64,000 bases of DNA. Origin: Euptelea pleiosperma (lineage: Eukaryota > Streptophyta > Magnoliopsida > Ranunculales > Eupteleaceae). Position numbers and translations under genes: made by a program. Positions 54,640 through 64,000 of the stretch are shown here, piece after piece. How positions within the stretch are numbered: position 1 is the stretch's first letter; each line of letters begins with the position of its first letter. The notes below the pieces were generated by a model that was not told where the DNA came from, did not search any database, and was given only the letters and a program-made list of their open reading frames with translations. The DNA is taken from positions 4,262,829-4,326,828 of the forward strand of contig CM068540.1 in assembly GCA_035048495.1 (NCBI GenBank), given 5' to 3'.

Positions 54640-55260
54640 GTACTTAACCACTGATGTAAGGCCTATTCAAATCGGCGTCCCAATACCAATATAATACCTA
54701 TCCACATCGTCAGACCCCGTCGTTTCATTCTGACTAAATTAAAATGACCAAAATAATTGTTCTGGAAGGATATCGGTGGACACCTACCATTAATAGTAAA
54801 CAATATCGGTATAAGGCTACCGATGTACATTAGCCTATATTGGTATAAGGCTACCGATATACATCACCTATATCCACAGGCTCTTATTGATATGAACGAA
54901 CTTAAATCGGTACTGTGATACCGTTTTATGGTCAGAAATGATGTTTTCAAGATTTTTCCAGATCGACATATCCAACCGATACAAAAGAGATAATATCGGT
55001 AATGTGATACCGTTTTATGGTCAGAAACGATGTTTTCACGATTTTCCAAATCGACGTGCCCCACCGATACAATAGCAATATTATAGTTACCTCGGTACCG
55101 ATGTGTTTAATTACATATTGGTTCTGAGATACCGTTTGGGGTCTAGTATAAATGTTATTCAGGAAGTTGTGATATCGGTAGAGGACCACCGATATTATTT
55201 CATATAAACCGGTAACTTTCCACCGATATCAACAGCAATGAGATTGGTAAGACCAAAGTT
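54640..55260. repeat. ATCGGT/ACCGAT-rich repeats between convergent genes
   Basis: ATCGGT, ACCGAT and close variants recur throughout. Two tandem units of about 90 bp (54908-54997 and 54998-55085) share 'GTGATACCGTTTTATGGTCA' and 'CGATGTTTTCACGATTTT'. A shorter pair built on 'GGTATAAGGCTACCGAT' lies at about 54800-54860. It is confined to the space between the transposase and the mobile-domain gene. Confidence 0.8.
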
Positions 55261-55464
55261 TTTTGAATAAATTTTTTTTCCCAATTTAAATTTTGTCTAA
55301 AACTACACTACTCATTGATTATATAATGTCCTCAACATTCCAAATTTACGCAATATGGACATTATCTAGACCAATTGTCTAGATATGATCTAGATATATA
55401 ACATAAATAAATTTAGTTGTTTAATATATAAATGTCCACAATTTAATAGTACAACAAAATAAGG

Positions 55465-56580
55465 TCATCTTCTTCTCCTCGACGACGACTCTCCCTCTTT
55501 TCCTTTCCCCTTACTTGTGCTTGATCTCTGGTCCATATTACTTTGAAGGATGTTGTATATCTGTTTGTTTCTTTCAATAAATGCATCAACATCATTTAAG
55601 CGAAACGAGTCTTGGAGGATAGTCATTGCTCGATCCCTCTGTGCAACCTGTGTACAAACATATGCATTGTTAATTCAAAATTGACTACTTTTATACAGTA
55701 AATATCAGTTTGAATAAGATGCTTACCCAGGAATCATATGATCCAACGGTAGGTGGATATGTCAGAGCCATTTGTTCCATTTGTGCTCTTGGATCATACC
55801 CAGTTCTTTTGTCAGGTTTCTGCATATGAATGTGTGAAATCCTATGGAACCATGCAAGATAATCATTTGTACAATCAGATGTATCCACAACTGGTTGTCC
55901 ACGTGCCCTCATAGATAATACATGATTATACCACTGATCCCAAAAGTGATATAGCACAGCATAAACAATCTTATATTGTTTACTTTTTGCTCATCGCACG
56001 ACTTCTATTGGCTCTAGTGGAGGGGGAGAGATACTCTGAATGTATCCAAATTATCGTAGAACCCAGGCATGATGATATGGTTCTATGATATGGAAGCACC
56101 TCAGGAGACCTGTGAAGAAAGCAATATTAAGAAATTGATATACATCCCTCGTCTCTTTATATGGGTCCCACGCGACCTGCAATAAATATAAAGTAGACAT
56201 TTGTGAACATGTAATAAATATAAAGTAGACATATATAAGTTATTATCTCATGTGGTTGGGTCAAGTCAATTGCCTCCTACAACACTTTCAAATTGGCCTC
56301 TAAATCTCCACCTAAAGGTGTTGGAAACCATCGTTTGACCCGTGGATCACCAATTTTAAACTCTAGATCTGGCGTTGGTCTTGTAAATGGAAAGTGTTCA
56401 TAAACCTATGTTTACATCACATCAGAAATGATAAACAAAATTAGCTAAAAGTATTAAATATAAACATGTGTTTTGAAAAAATACCTCCACTAGTGTCAAA
56501 TAACCGGCTATTTGCTTCACTCTTGACCTAGACGCTAATCCCAACTGTCGATATAGATATGCTAGAGCACCTGCCCCCCC
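55465..56580 (-). pseudogene. Plant mobile domain (PMD) gene, truncated
   Basis: Four exon-like blocks on the minus strand: 56580-56485 ('GALAYLYRQLGLASRSR'), 56405 to about 56245 ('FPFTRPTPDLEFK', 'DPRVKRWF'), 56176-55727 ('DVYQFLNIAFFTGLLRC', 'YLAWFHRISH') and 55647-55465, ending in a basic tail and TGA. This is the aminotransferase-like plant mobile domain known from MULE and gypsy elements and from MAIN-type host genes. In-frame stops lie in the second and third blocks, and the second block's donor looks lost. The N-terminus is cut off by copia-2 at a run of eight C. It faces the MULE transposase. Confidence 0.75.
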
Positions 56581-56581
56581 C

Positions 56582-56854
56582 AAGCGTACAAATTTGCTCT
56601 CTTTTTAAATAATTCATTTTGTTTGTTTAGTTTTCTGGTTTTCTCCAAGTTTTTTATATCATTATCTTCCTTTTTCTTTTGAAATTCTAATTTCTGTTCA
56701 AGAATGTGACAATTATATTTTGTATGACCAGAATGTCTACAATAATGACAAATAATATTTGGCTTTTTAATTTGTTCATCTTGAGTTGAATCCAGAGTGT
56801 GTTTTACAAACACAATTTTAAAATTTAAATTTTTAGCTGATTTTCCATTGTAAC
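56582..56854 (-). pseudogene. copia-2 gag, distal part with second zinc knuckle
   Basis: It continues the gag frame after the solo LTR: 'NLNFKIVFVKH', then the knuckle CHYCRHSGHTKYNC, then a lysine-rich stretch. It ends where the mobile-domain gene begins. Confidence 0.8.
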
Positions 56855-59800
56855 TGTAATACCCCAGATTTTTGACTGGGCTTTTTGAGCCCATTTGAGA
56901 GATTTTCGAGCCCATTGGGAAACCCACGGGACTCATAATTGGATTTCAGCCCATTTTGGGAGATTTTGAGCCCAATTGATGATCCATGGGTTTCATATTA
57001 GGGCTTGGACCCAGTGCGGATCAGTGGGCCCATCCCGATTAGAGAGATTGGCCTGAGATAGTGTGGTCTATAGAGACCAGAAGATCCATAGCTTTGATCT
57101 GTTATAGATGAATCCATCGATTTTGGACCAGCAAGACTAGTTAAAGTGTAGATTCACCTTTTGAGGAATCCGAACTCTTTAGTGATCTGTGGGGTTGCTT
57201 TAATTTGATATTGGCTTTAGATCATGTGGTCTACAACAACCCATGATCCGAGGCAGGAAATCATCATCGATGGATTCTCGGGGTGTAAGCCGCCATTGGT
57301 AACCCCACTTTCCTCTCGATCTTGTGGAATCATTCGAGGCGATCAAATTATTCTGGGGTCAACGAGGCCCACTGAGATCGACCAATTGGATGTGTGTTTA
57401 CCACACATTTTAGGTCCATCTTCCTCTTGGGTAGCCCATTCTCTTCTAGGCTGGACTAGCCCATTTGATTAATCCAAAACTTCCACTTGGCCCATAAATC
57501 CAACCCCATTGGACCACACTCACTTATCCATGCCATTGTTGATTTCGCTAATGTACCGAACAACTACCAACCCATATTAGACCACGCAAATGGATTTCAT
57601 GCATGTGCACATTGTAGTGCAACACACCATGGCCTAAATCCCTCTCTCACTTGATTGTCCAACTGGGAACTACAGCAACTTGTTGCACGATCTGCATGCA
57701 AACCGCCTTCACCCATGCATGCAGCACGCACAAGATCGTATGACCAAGTTCATGGTCTGTTCCACAATCTCATCCCACTCACACCCGTCGATTTTAGCCT
57801 CATCCATCCATCCACCCATATTCGCTGCATGCATGTAGCAACCAAAGGGGTACCACCAGCTGTACATGTCGGCCATGCCTTTGGTATTCCATGCATGCTC
57901 CATCATGTGGGAGACAGCCATTGATCATCTCTACAACTGTGTCCATTCCTCTCGCACATCAACTTCACTCCAAACCATGATACGAACCTCCAGCTGTCCA
58001 AGCAAGTAGAAAACAAACTTCACTCTTGCATGCGCCAGCCGTCTACATCTCTTCTTCTGCCTTAGCGCGCCAGCAGTAGCCAATCGTGGACCGACATCAA
58101 GATCGAGAACCTCAACAGACCTTCTCTTTATCCACATCTCCACCCTCCAACAAATTAGGACGTCCCATTGCCATCCCTGCCTCCTCTAGTTCCCCAATCG
58201 ACAGTTAAAGCTAACCCTAATCCTTAGCTTTTCCTTTCTTCATATCGTTTCCAACCCCTTGCCCATTGTCGAACGCCTTAATGGTTCAACCCTCCATCTA
58301 CAGTTTCCCCACCATCTCCATATCCGACCGGAAGGTTTCCCTATAGTTCCAGCGCCATGCAACTTTCTCCCCTCAAACTCATCTTCCCATCCTAGCCGTA
58401 GCACTGTCAACAAATAGCTCCGGTGACCAGCTCAAGCTCCACCAACTGTGTTCAACCCCCTTCTCATCATCATCACCGGTTCATCCCTTTACCCTTAACC
58501 ACCACCTAAACCAGTTACTCGTACTCATGCAGCCTCACCTCCATTGGACAGGCCACATCTCGACCTCATCTCCTCTGGTCCTCACATCAAACTCTCTCTG
58601 TTCAACAAGTTGCAGGTTTACCTGATCCAGACCGAAACCTCACTCCCACTACTCCTCTCATCACGTCAGTCCGCCATGCACCAGAAAATTCCAACCCCCA
58701 CCATTCCACCGACTCAGTTCAGCATATGCTCAAATTCCTACCATTGAAAACAGCCCAGCAAAATGATTATAATCTAACATTTGAAGATCAACAACCATGT
58801 TGATTTGGTTTAGAGGTCCACCTGAAGTGAAACCAAACACCCAACGCATCGCAACTTCATCGGGAACCAGCCATCAGAGCTCCACCCAGGCAGGATTCAT
58901 GCATCCAACGGTTGGTCTTCTCCCTTATTTGAGTTGTTTCTTTTGTCTCTGTTTTGAGTTCACGTTGAAGCCCAAAACAGAGCATCGTAAATGTCTTCTC
59001 CTCAATATATCTAATGGCACAGTTGGGCCATATTTTATTGTGTATGGCAGCATAAATTAGACTGTGTGTGCCTTGTGTTGTGTGTGGATTTTGGTGGGTC
59101 CTATAGGTAGTAGTGGGACCCACCAGTTAGTTGTTTGATTGAGAGGGGCAGTGCCTGTCTTCATCTCCCTAACGTTAAATTTTGGGTTGTAATTCCACGT
59201 ACGATAGGCCAAAACATACATATGGTTAGTGTGTCATTTGAGAGTGCCATGTGGCTTGCACTCAGGTGGGACCCATCATGTTTGCTTGGGATTGGTCGAG
59301 AATTCAACGGTTTCTCAATTAGCCCTTGAAACTGACTCTATCCAACGGGTGGATATCACCAATCAGGTTAATTTTTGGTACGTTGGTCTACCTGGATGTG
59401 AATCAGGCAGCCACCTGTGAGTTTTTTTGGGTGTGTCACAGGGCACATAATTAGGGTGGTCCCACCACTAGTTAGATTCCATACACTGTCCTCTAGTGGA
59501 CTAGTTAGTTTAAAGATTAGTTGTTAGGTTTTAAAAGATAAAAATACATAATTAATGTTATAAAAATAAGCAAATGTTAGTCTTTAAACAATAAAGAAAT
59601 AATTATTAATGATAGTTGTTTAATAATAAACTAAAAGTTAGTTTTGTAATTATAAAACATATGTTAGTCATTAGTTGAGTTAGGAAAAGGATGTATGTTA
59701 GTATTTATAATAATAAATATGTTAGTTATTATTTTATGAAATAATAAAATAATGGTTAGTGGTTTTGATAAGTAAAACAAGAATTAGCTCTATTTTGATC

Positions 59801-61985
59801 ATAAATGCTCATGATCCTACGATTAAAATCAGTCCATGAAAATGACTTCTATCGGACCGTTAAAAATTAACCCGTATAGATTACCTTAATCCATCTGCCA
59901 GAAATCACCATGGTGACTGATGCTTAATGTGTGGGTCCATTAAGGGTGGACCATTTGAAAATCATCAAGGTTGAGAAAAAAATAATAAAATAATAATTAT
60001 TTTATTATTTTATAATAAAATAATAAAATAATTATAGAAAAATATAATTATATTAAATTAAATATTTATAATAGATATGAATTATAGGGGAGCCCAAAAT
60101 AATTATAAATAAAATGAGAAAAAAATAATTTAATTAGAAATTAGAAATTTAAATTAGAGAGAATTACTTAGATTTTTAGATGAGTTAGAATATAGGATTT
60201 TTGATAAGGTTAGAATTTTACCAAAACTTGTCTAATTGGATTCTGAGTAACCTAATTGAGTCGAGTTAATCGAATCGGGATCGACCATGTTTAACCGAAA
60301 TTAGGTAGGGTTTCTTAGAGTCTAAGTCCGTCTTATTCCAAACTTAACCTAATTTCTTTTAAACTCTTTCATGGCATCGACATTCAATCTCGAAGGAGAA
60401 CAGCGAAAGAAGAAAGAGAATTTGGAGTTAGAGATTGAAAACATCAAAGCTTTGAAGAAGCGGACTAGCATCTTAACCATCAAAGAGGAATAAAAGTGTT
60501 TGACGGTGAGTGGTCCCCCTTCTTCTTCGTGCCTTGTATTAGGCCTTCCTAGAACCAAAATTGAAGATATCAACTTGTATTTGATATTAAAGAAAATATT
60601 CTGCTTTTACTTTATTTGAAGATGATCGTTAAATCAAATGCTTTAACTTGCATATTTGAATTACATTTATTTGTTTATCAATTATCTATCTATTACTTGC
60701 ACATTTTATGATGTTTTGATGATTACATAGTTGATGGGTGGATTGTTGAATTTTAAACAGCATTACATTTAATAAGATAATCATGATTTTATTTGTGTGA
60801 TCACGTGGACCCTAGAGATATATACTTGCCCGATGGGCTATTTAGACGCGGGTGGGGTTTAGGACCTTTACTGGATGAGCTTTGGATCCATGATTTATCT
60901 GCAGTCGTTGACGTATGACCAGTAGTAGAAATTGGTCCTGGGACAGACTCCAGCCGGTGATCTTGGGAGCTATGTATTATAGTGGATATTGGAGATGGAT
61001 TGGTTATGGATGATTGTTACTTGGTTACTTAGGGAGAGACCTTGACTGGGGCGGTGAGAAAACCAGTCGTACCTTCTAGTTGCGTCCAAAGTAACTTTTG
61101 GGACAATGTCCCGTAATTAACTGAAAAGATGGTAACTAAGAATGGAAATTAGATATTATATTGTATGTATGGTAGACTCATGAGTAACGCTTATTATGGG
61201 GTAAGAGGTTACGACTTGGGCCTATCACTATTATATTTGAAAATCTGCATCTCGTGCATGCATCTCATGTTCATTCTTCTTTACTTGGTACATGACTATC
61301 AGCTTTATGAAATTAGTTTAACTGCTATTGTACTTATTTCTGTTTTACTATTGTGGATTCTATCATATCGTTGACTTTCAAACTGTGTAAAAGAATAAAT
61401 TGCTTTTACTCGTATTTTCATAAAATTAGCCTATTTTATATTTATCAAATATTTTACCCCCTGACATGTTGTAGAAGTTGGACATACTCACGAGCTTTTT
61501 CATAAAAGCTCACCCACTCATAGTCCTCTTGTAGAAAAGAATCGAAAGGCTGGGAAGAATTGAAGAGTCATTCAGATTGATCATGGAGAGATTCAGAGGC
61601 AATGAAGTAGATTGCAGTTATGGTAGTTTAGTTGGTAGGTTGTTATCTTTGAAATGTTTGGTTTTCCTTATTTATATTTATATTTTATCATGAAATCTCA
61701 TGTCTTTCTATAGTATAATATCCTGATAACTCTCTAGGATAATTTTAATTTATAACTTGTCTTATAATTGTTCAGTTCCATTTGGTAGTCCGAGCATAGT
61801 CGTAAATCTAGTAGGTTCGTACTTCTGCTGTTTTGAAAAAAAAATGAAAAATTTACTCTGATTTAAGCAATTCTGATTTGATGTGCGGACGAGTTTTGCC
61901 TTGTGTGTTTTGAAATTCAAGCATTGGATTTAGGACATGCGGCATGCACCTCGGGATTTGTGTATTCGAAATCTGGGGTGTGACA
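56855..61985 (+). mobile_element. Large solo gypsy LTR
   Basis: It starts TGTAATACCCCAG and ends TGGGGTGTGACA, 5.1 kb with no gypsy gag or pol. Flanks gtaac (56850-56854) and ataac (61986-61990) fit a 5-bp target duplication with one change. Taking it out lets the copia-2 gag frame continue (through 'GLGYNG'). It is long for an LTR; nested repeats such as a family C copy (about 59190-59410) contribute. Short frames inside are not credible genes. Confidence 0.78.
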
Positions 61986-62500
61986 ATAACCAAGTCCTCT
62001 CCTGTTATGGCTTACTTTCCCCATGGTTAATAAAATTTTCAGTCTAGAATTTTCTTGAGTTATGTTTCTAATCAAAGTTGCATTTTTGATTTCAAAATCA
62101 TTTCTTTCAAGACTTAATTTCTCAATTTCTACTTTAAGTTCATGTTCTCTGTTTAAGATTTGAGTTATTTCATATTTTTTCATCACAGTTTGATATAAAT
62201 CTCTTAACTCAATTTTTAGTGAAGACTTTTTGCAACACACTACAGTTTTCTCTTTCTTTAGATTATCACAAGATTTTGCTAGAATTAAGCTTTCCTTATA
62301 CAAATTATCAAAGGCAAGCTGAATGTCTTCTTCACTTTCATCATCACTGAAATCGGTTTCATTTTTCATTATAGCATTTTGAGAGTTACAATTTTCATTC
62401 ATATTAGCAATAGTCATTAGTGCTCTAATATTAGATGATTCTCCGCTATCACTTGATGTGTTTGTTTCATTATCGAAATCATCACTATTTATGTCTCAAG
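61986..62500 (-). pseudogene. copia-2 gag, middle part
   Basis: An acidic stretch ('DFSDDESEEDIQLAFDNLY') and a coiled coil ('ELRDLYQTVMKKYEITQIL', 'KVEIEKLSLERNDFEIKNA'), followed by 'SHNRRGLGY' at the LTR border. This is the usual segment between the two knuckles in this gag type. An in-frame TGA lies near 62493. Confidence 0.8.
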
Positions 62501-63457
62501 CAGTTGCTTTCATAGCTTTAGTTTTTCTTTAATATTATTAGGACAATTAGTAGAGATATGACCAAACCCCCTACATTTATAACATTGTATTTCATCTTTG
62601 TTGTTTTCTTCCTTTTTGTATTTTTCAGATTTTTCAAAAGGTTTTCTATTCTTTTGTGTGGAATTTTTCTTGTCATTGTTTCTGAAAAACTTTCTGAATT
62701 TTTTAGCAAAGAGGGCAACTTCATCATCAATGTTATTAGACTCATCAGAGTCACTTTCTTCTCTCACTTGTTTCTTAAAGGTTTTTAGAGCTAATCCTTT
62801 CTTTTTGGGTGTATAAAATTTTAGTTCAAATGTTTGAATTGATCCTATCAGTTCTTCTAATCTTATCAGATCAACATTCTTACTTTCTTCAATAGTTGTA
62901 ATTTTTGGATGAAATCTATCGGGTAATGATCTCAAAATTTTTCTGACAATTTTAGGCTCAGGAATAGCTTCACCAAGACCCCACATGGAGTTAATTATTT
63001 CACTTAGCTTGGTATAGTAGTCTGTGAAACTTTCATCCTCATTCATTCTAATAATTTCAAATTGAGTTGTGAGCATTTGCAGTTTTGACACTTTAACAGA
63101 ATTTGTTCCTTCATAGGTTATTTTCAAAATGTCCCATGCTTGTTCTGAGGTTTCACAAGCAATTATCCTTTTGAATTCGTTAGGAGATAAAGCATAATGT
63201 ATTGCATTCAATGCACGATTATTATATTGGTATGCATCTTCATCTCCTATACTCTAGTCTCCTTTTGGTTTGATAGCAATAGTAGTTGATTTTCCAACAA
63301 TCGTTGCTACAGTAGGGGATGTACATCCCATTTCTAGTGTTTTTCAAATCCGTTCATCCAGGGATTTTAAGAAAATTCTCATTCTAGCCTTCCAGTAGGC
63401 GTAATTAGTACCATTGAATAGAGGAGGTCTAAACACAGAGTAACCCTCTTGACTCAT
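62501..63457 (-). pseudogene. copia-2 gag, N-terminal part
   Basis: The ATG at 63457 begins 'MSQEGYSVFRPPLFNGTNYA', followed by a UBN2-type gag ('EQAWDILKITYEGTNSVK', 'LRSLPDRFHPKIT') and the first knuckle CYKCRGFGHISTNC at about 62575-62535. Stops in frame: TGA near 63352 and TAG near 63256, both where relatives tend to have Trp-like positions, and a stop after 'KEKLKL'. Confidence 0.82.
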
Positions 63458-63518
63458 GGTTATTTTAAGGGAACTAAGGATCACACTTGGGTTGTTAAGC
63501 CATTCACAAATTGACCTT

Positions 63519-63530
63519 GCTCTGATACCA
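63519..63530 (-). other. copia-2 primer-binding site
   Basis: On the minus strand TGGTATCAGAGC is a perfect initiator-Met tRNA site, two bases inside the LTR border. Confidence 0.9.
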
Positions 63531-63532
63531 AT

Positions 63533-64000
63533 TGAAATTCCATTTTAATTACCAGGTTAAGTCCTAAAGGGGGGGTGGATAGGATAATTTTTAATTCCTT
63601 TGCGAATTCTTTGTGGATTAAAATTTACTAATTACACAAGGCGAAAAGGATCAAACAATTAATATATCAATCATTCACAGAGCATGTATGTAAGAAAAAT
63701 GAGAACTAATTATGCAAACATTCACAATTACACGAGACTCAGATTTATAGTGGTTCGGTGACTCCGCATCTACATCCACTGTCCAATACTCACCACGAGT
63801 AGAATTATATTATTTCAATCATGCATTACAACATTTTCAATCGAAATAAATAATCAACCAACTAAGATTATACTTAGTCTTAATCTAACGAGAATCGCTT
63901 CTCGCTCACCTAGAGAGTTAGCCTAGGCCATTAGCCTATTTAGAGAAATTCTTTTCTCTTGGATCTATTATCCACAACTCAATTAAATGAGTCCACACTC
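63533..64000 (-). repeat. copia-2 5' LTR, runs off the window
   Basis: The inner end is TGAAATTCC on the plus strand (TTTCA on the minus strand), adjacent to the primer site. The outer end is beyond the window. No second LTR is visible in the window. Confidence 0.7.

Larger units (their letters stand above)
56582..63457 (-). mobile_element. copia-2 gag region, truncated and split
   Basis: A Ty1/copia element (TNT/SIRE-like gag type) on the minus strand: 5' LTR from 63533, primer site, and gag from 63457. It is cut at 61986/56854 by a solo LTR. After that gag resumes and stops abruptly at the C-run at 56574-56581, so protease, integrase, RT and the 3' LTR are absent. Confidence 0.8.

Noticed and set aside
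57224..57924. Open frames on both strands in the large LTR
   Set aside because: They overlap antisense, have no domain, and lie within a solo LTR.

Overview
This window is nuclear DNA from a flowering plant, and most of it is transposable elements. The evidence is spliced genes with GT-AG introns, a GH100 neutral invertase, a plant M-type (Mgamma) MADS gene, a ZRF1/zuotin-type DnaJ-SANT gene, and the usual plant repeats: Ty1/copia, Tekay-like gypsy LTRs, L1-type LINEs, MULE, Helitron-like, Au-like SINE, MITE and TRIM elements. I cannot place the species from sequence alone.

Three host loci are supported. (1) A four-exon cytosolic-type neutral/alkaline invertase lies on + at 14067-26853. Its second intron is swollen by a 5'-truncated LINE that itself carries a solo gypsy LTR. 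A CG-rich, UTR-like exon at about 4300-4707 could be its distant first exon, but that is inference. (2) An AGL80-like MADS gene lies on - at 31142-30346, with a frameshift inside the MADS domain. (3) An intact DnaJ/SANT gene of the ZRF1 (DNAJC2) family lies on + with its CDS at 43002-44984, a separate 5' UTR exon ending at 39048 (GC donor) and a 3.8-kb intron that carries a degenerate ~140-bp tandem repeat.

Region by region: 1-168 is an LTR end inside a LINE that runs to a poly-A at 3945. A foldback MITE and a LINE scrap occupy 5062-5610. From 5989 to 12019 there is a tiny TRIM-type LTR element split by a 5.7-kb defective copia element. The invertase follows (14-27 kb), then a head-to-tail array of ~160-bp Helitron-like units (27.6-29.1 kb), then the MADS pseudogene. 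Gene-poor DNA with MITEs and simple repeats fills 31-38 kb, with a textbook Helitron 3' terminus abutting a SINE tail at 38352. The ZRF1 gene follows. A MITE-dense block fills 46.5-51.3 kb and includes a 340-bp mini LTR element with a perfect 5-bp target duplication. At 52.3-56.6 kb lies a decayed MuDR-like unit: a MULE transposase facing a convergent plant-mobile-domain gene. From 56.6 kb to the window end there is a truncated second copia element (gag and 5' LTR only), split by a 5.1-kb solo LTR.

Several nestings are supported from both sides: short target duplications flank the insert, and the reading frame of the interrupted element continues across it. None of the mobile-element coding regions looks intact. 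The invertase and ZRF1 are the only loci that look capable of making full-length products.
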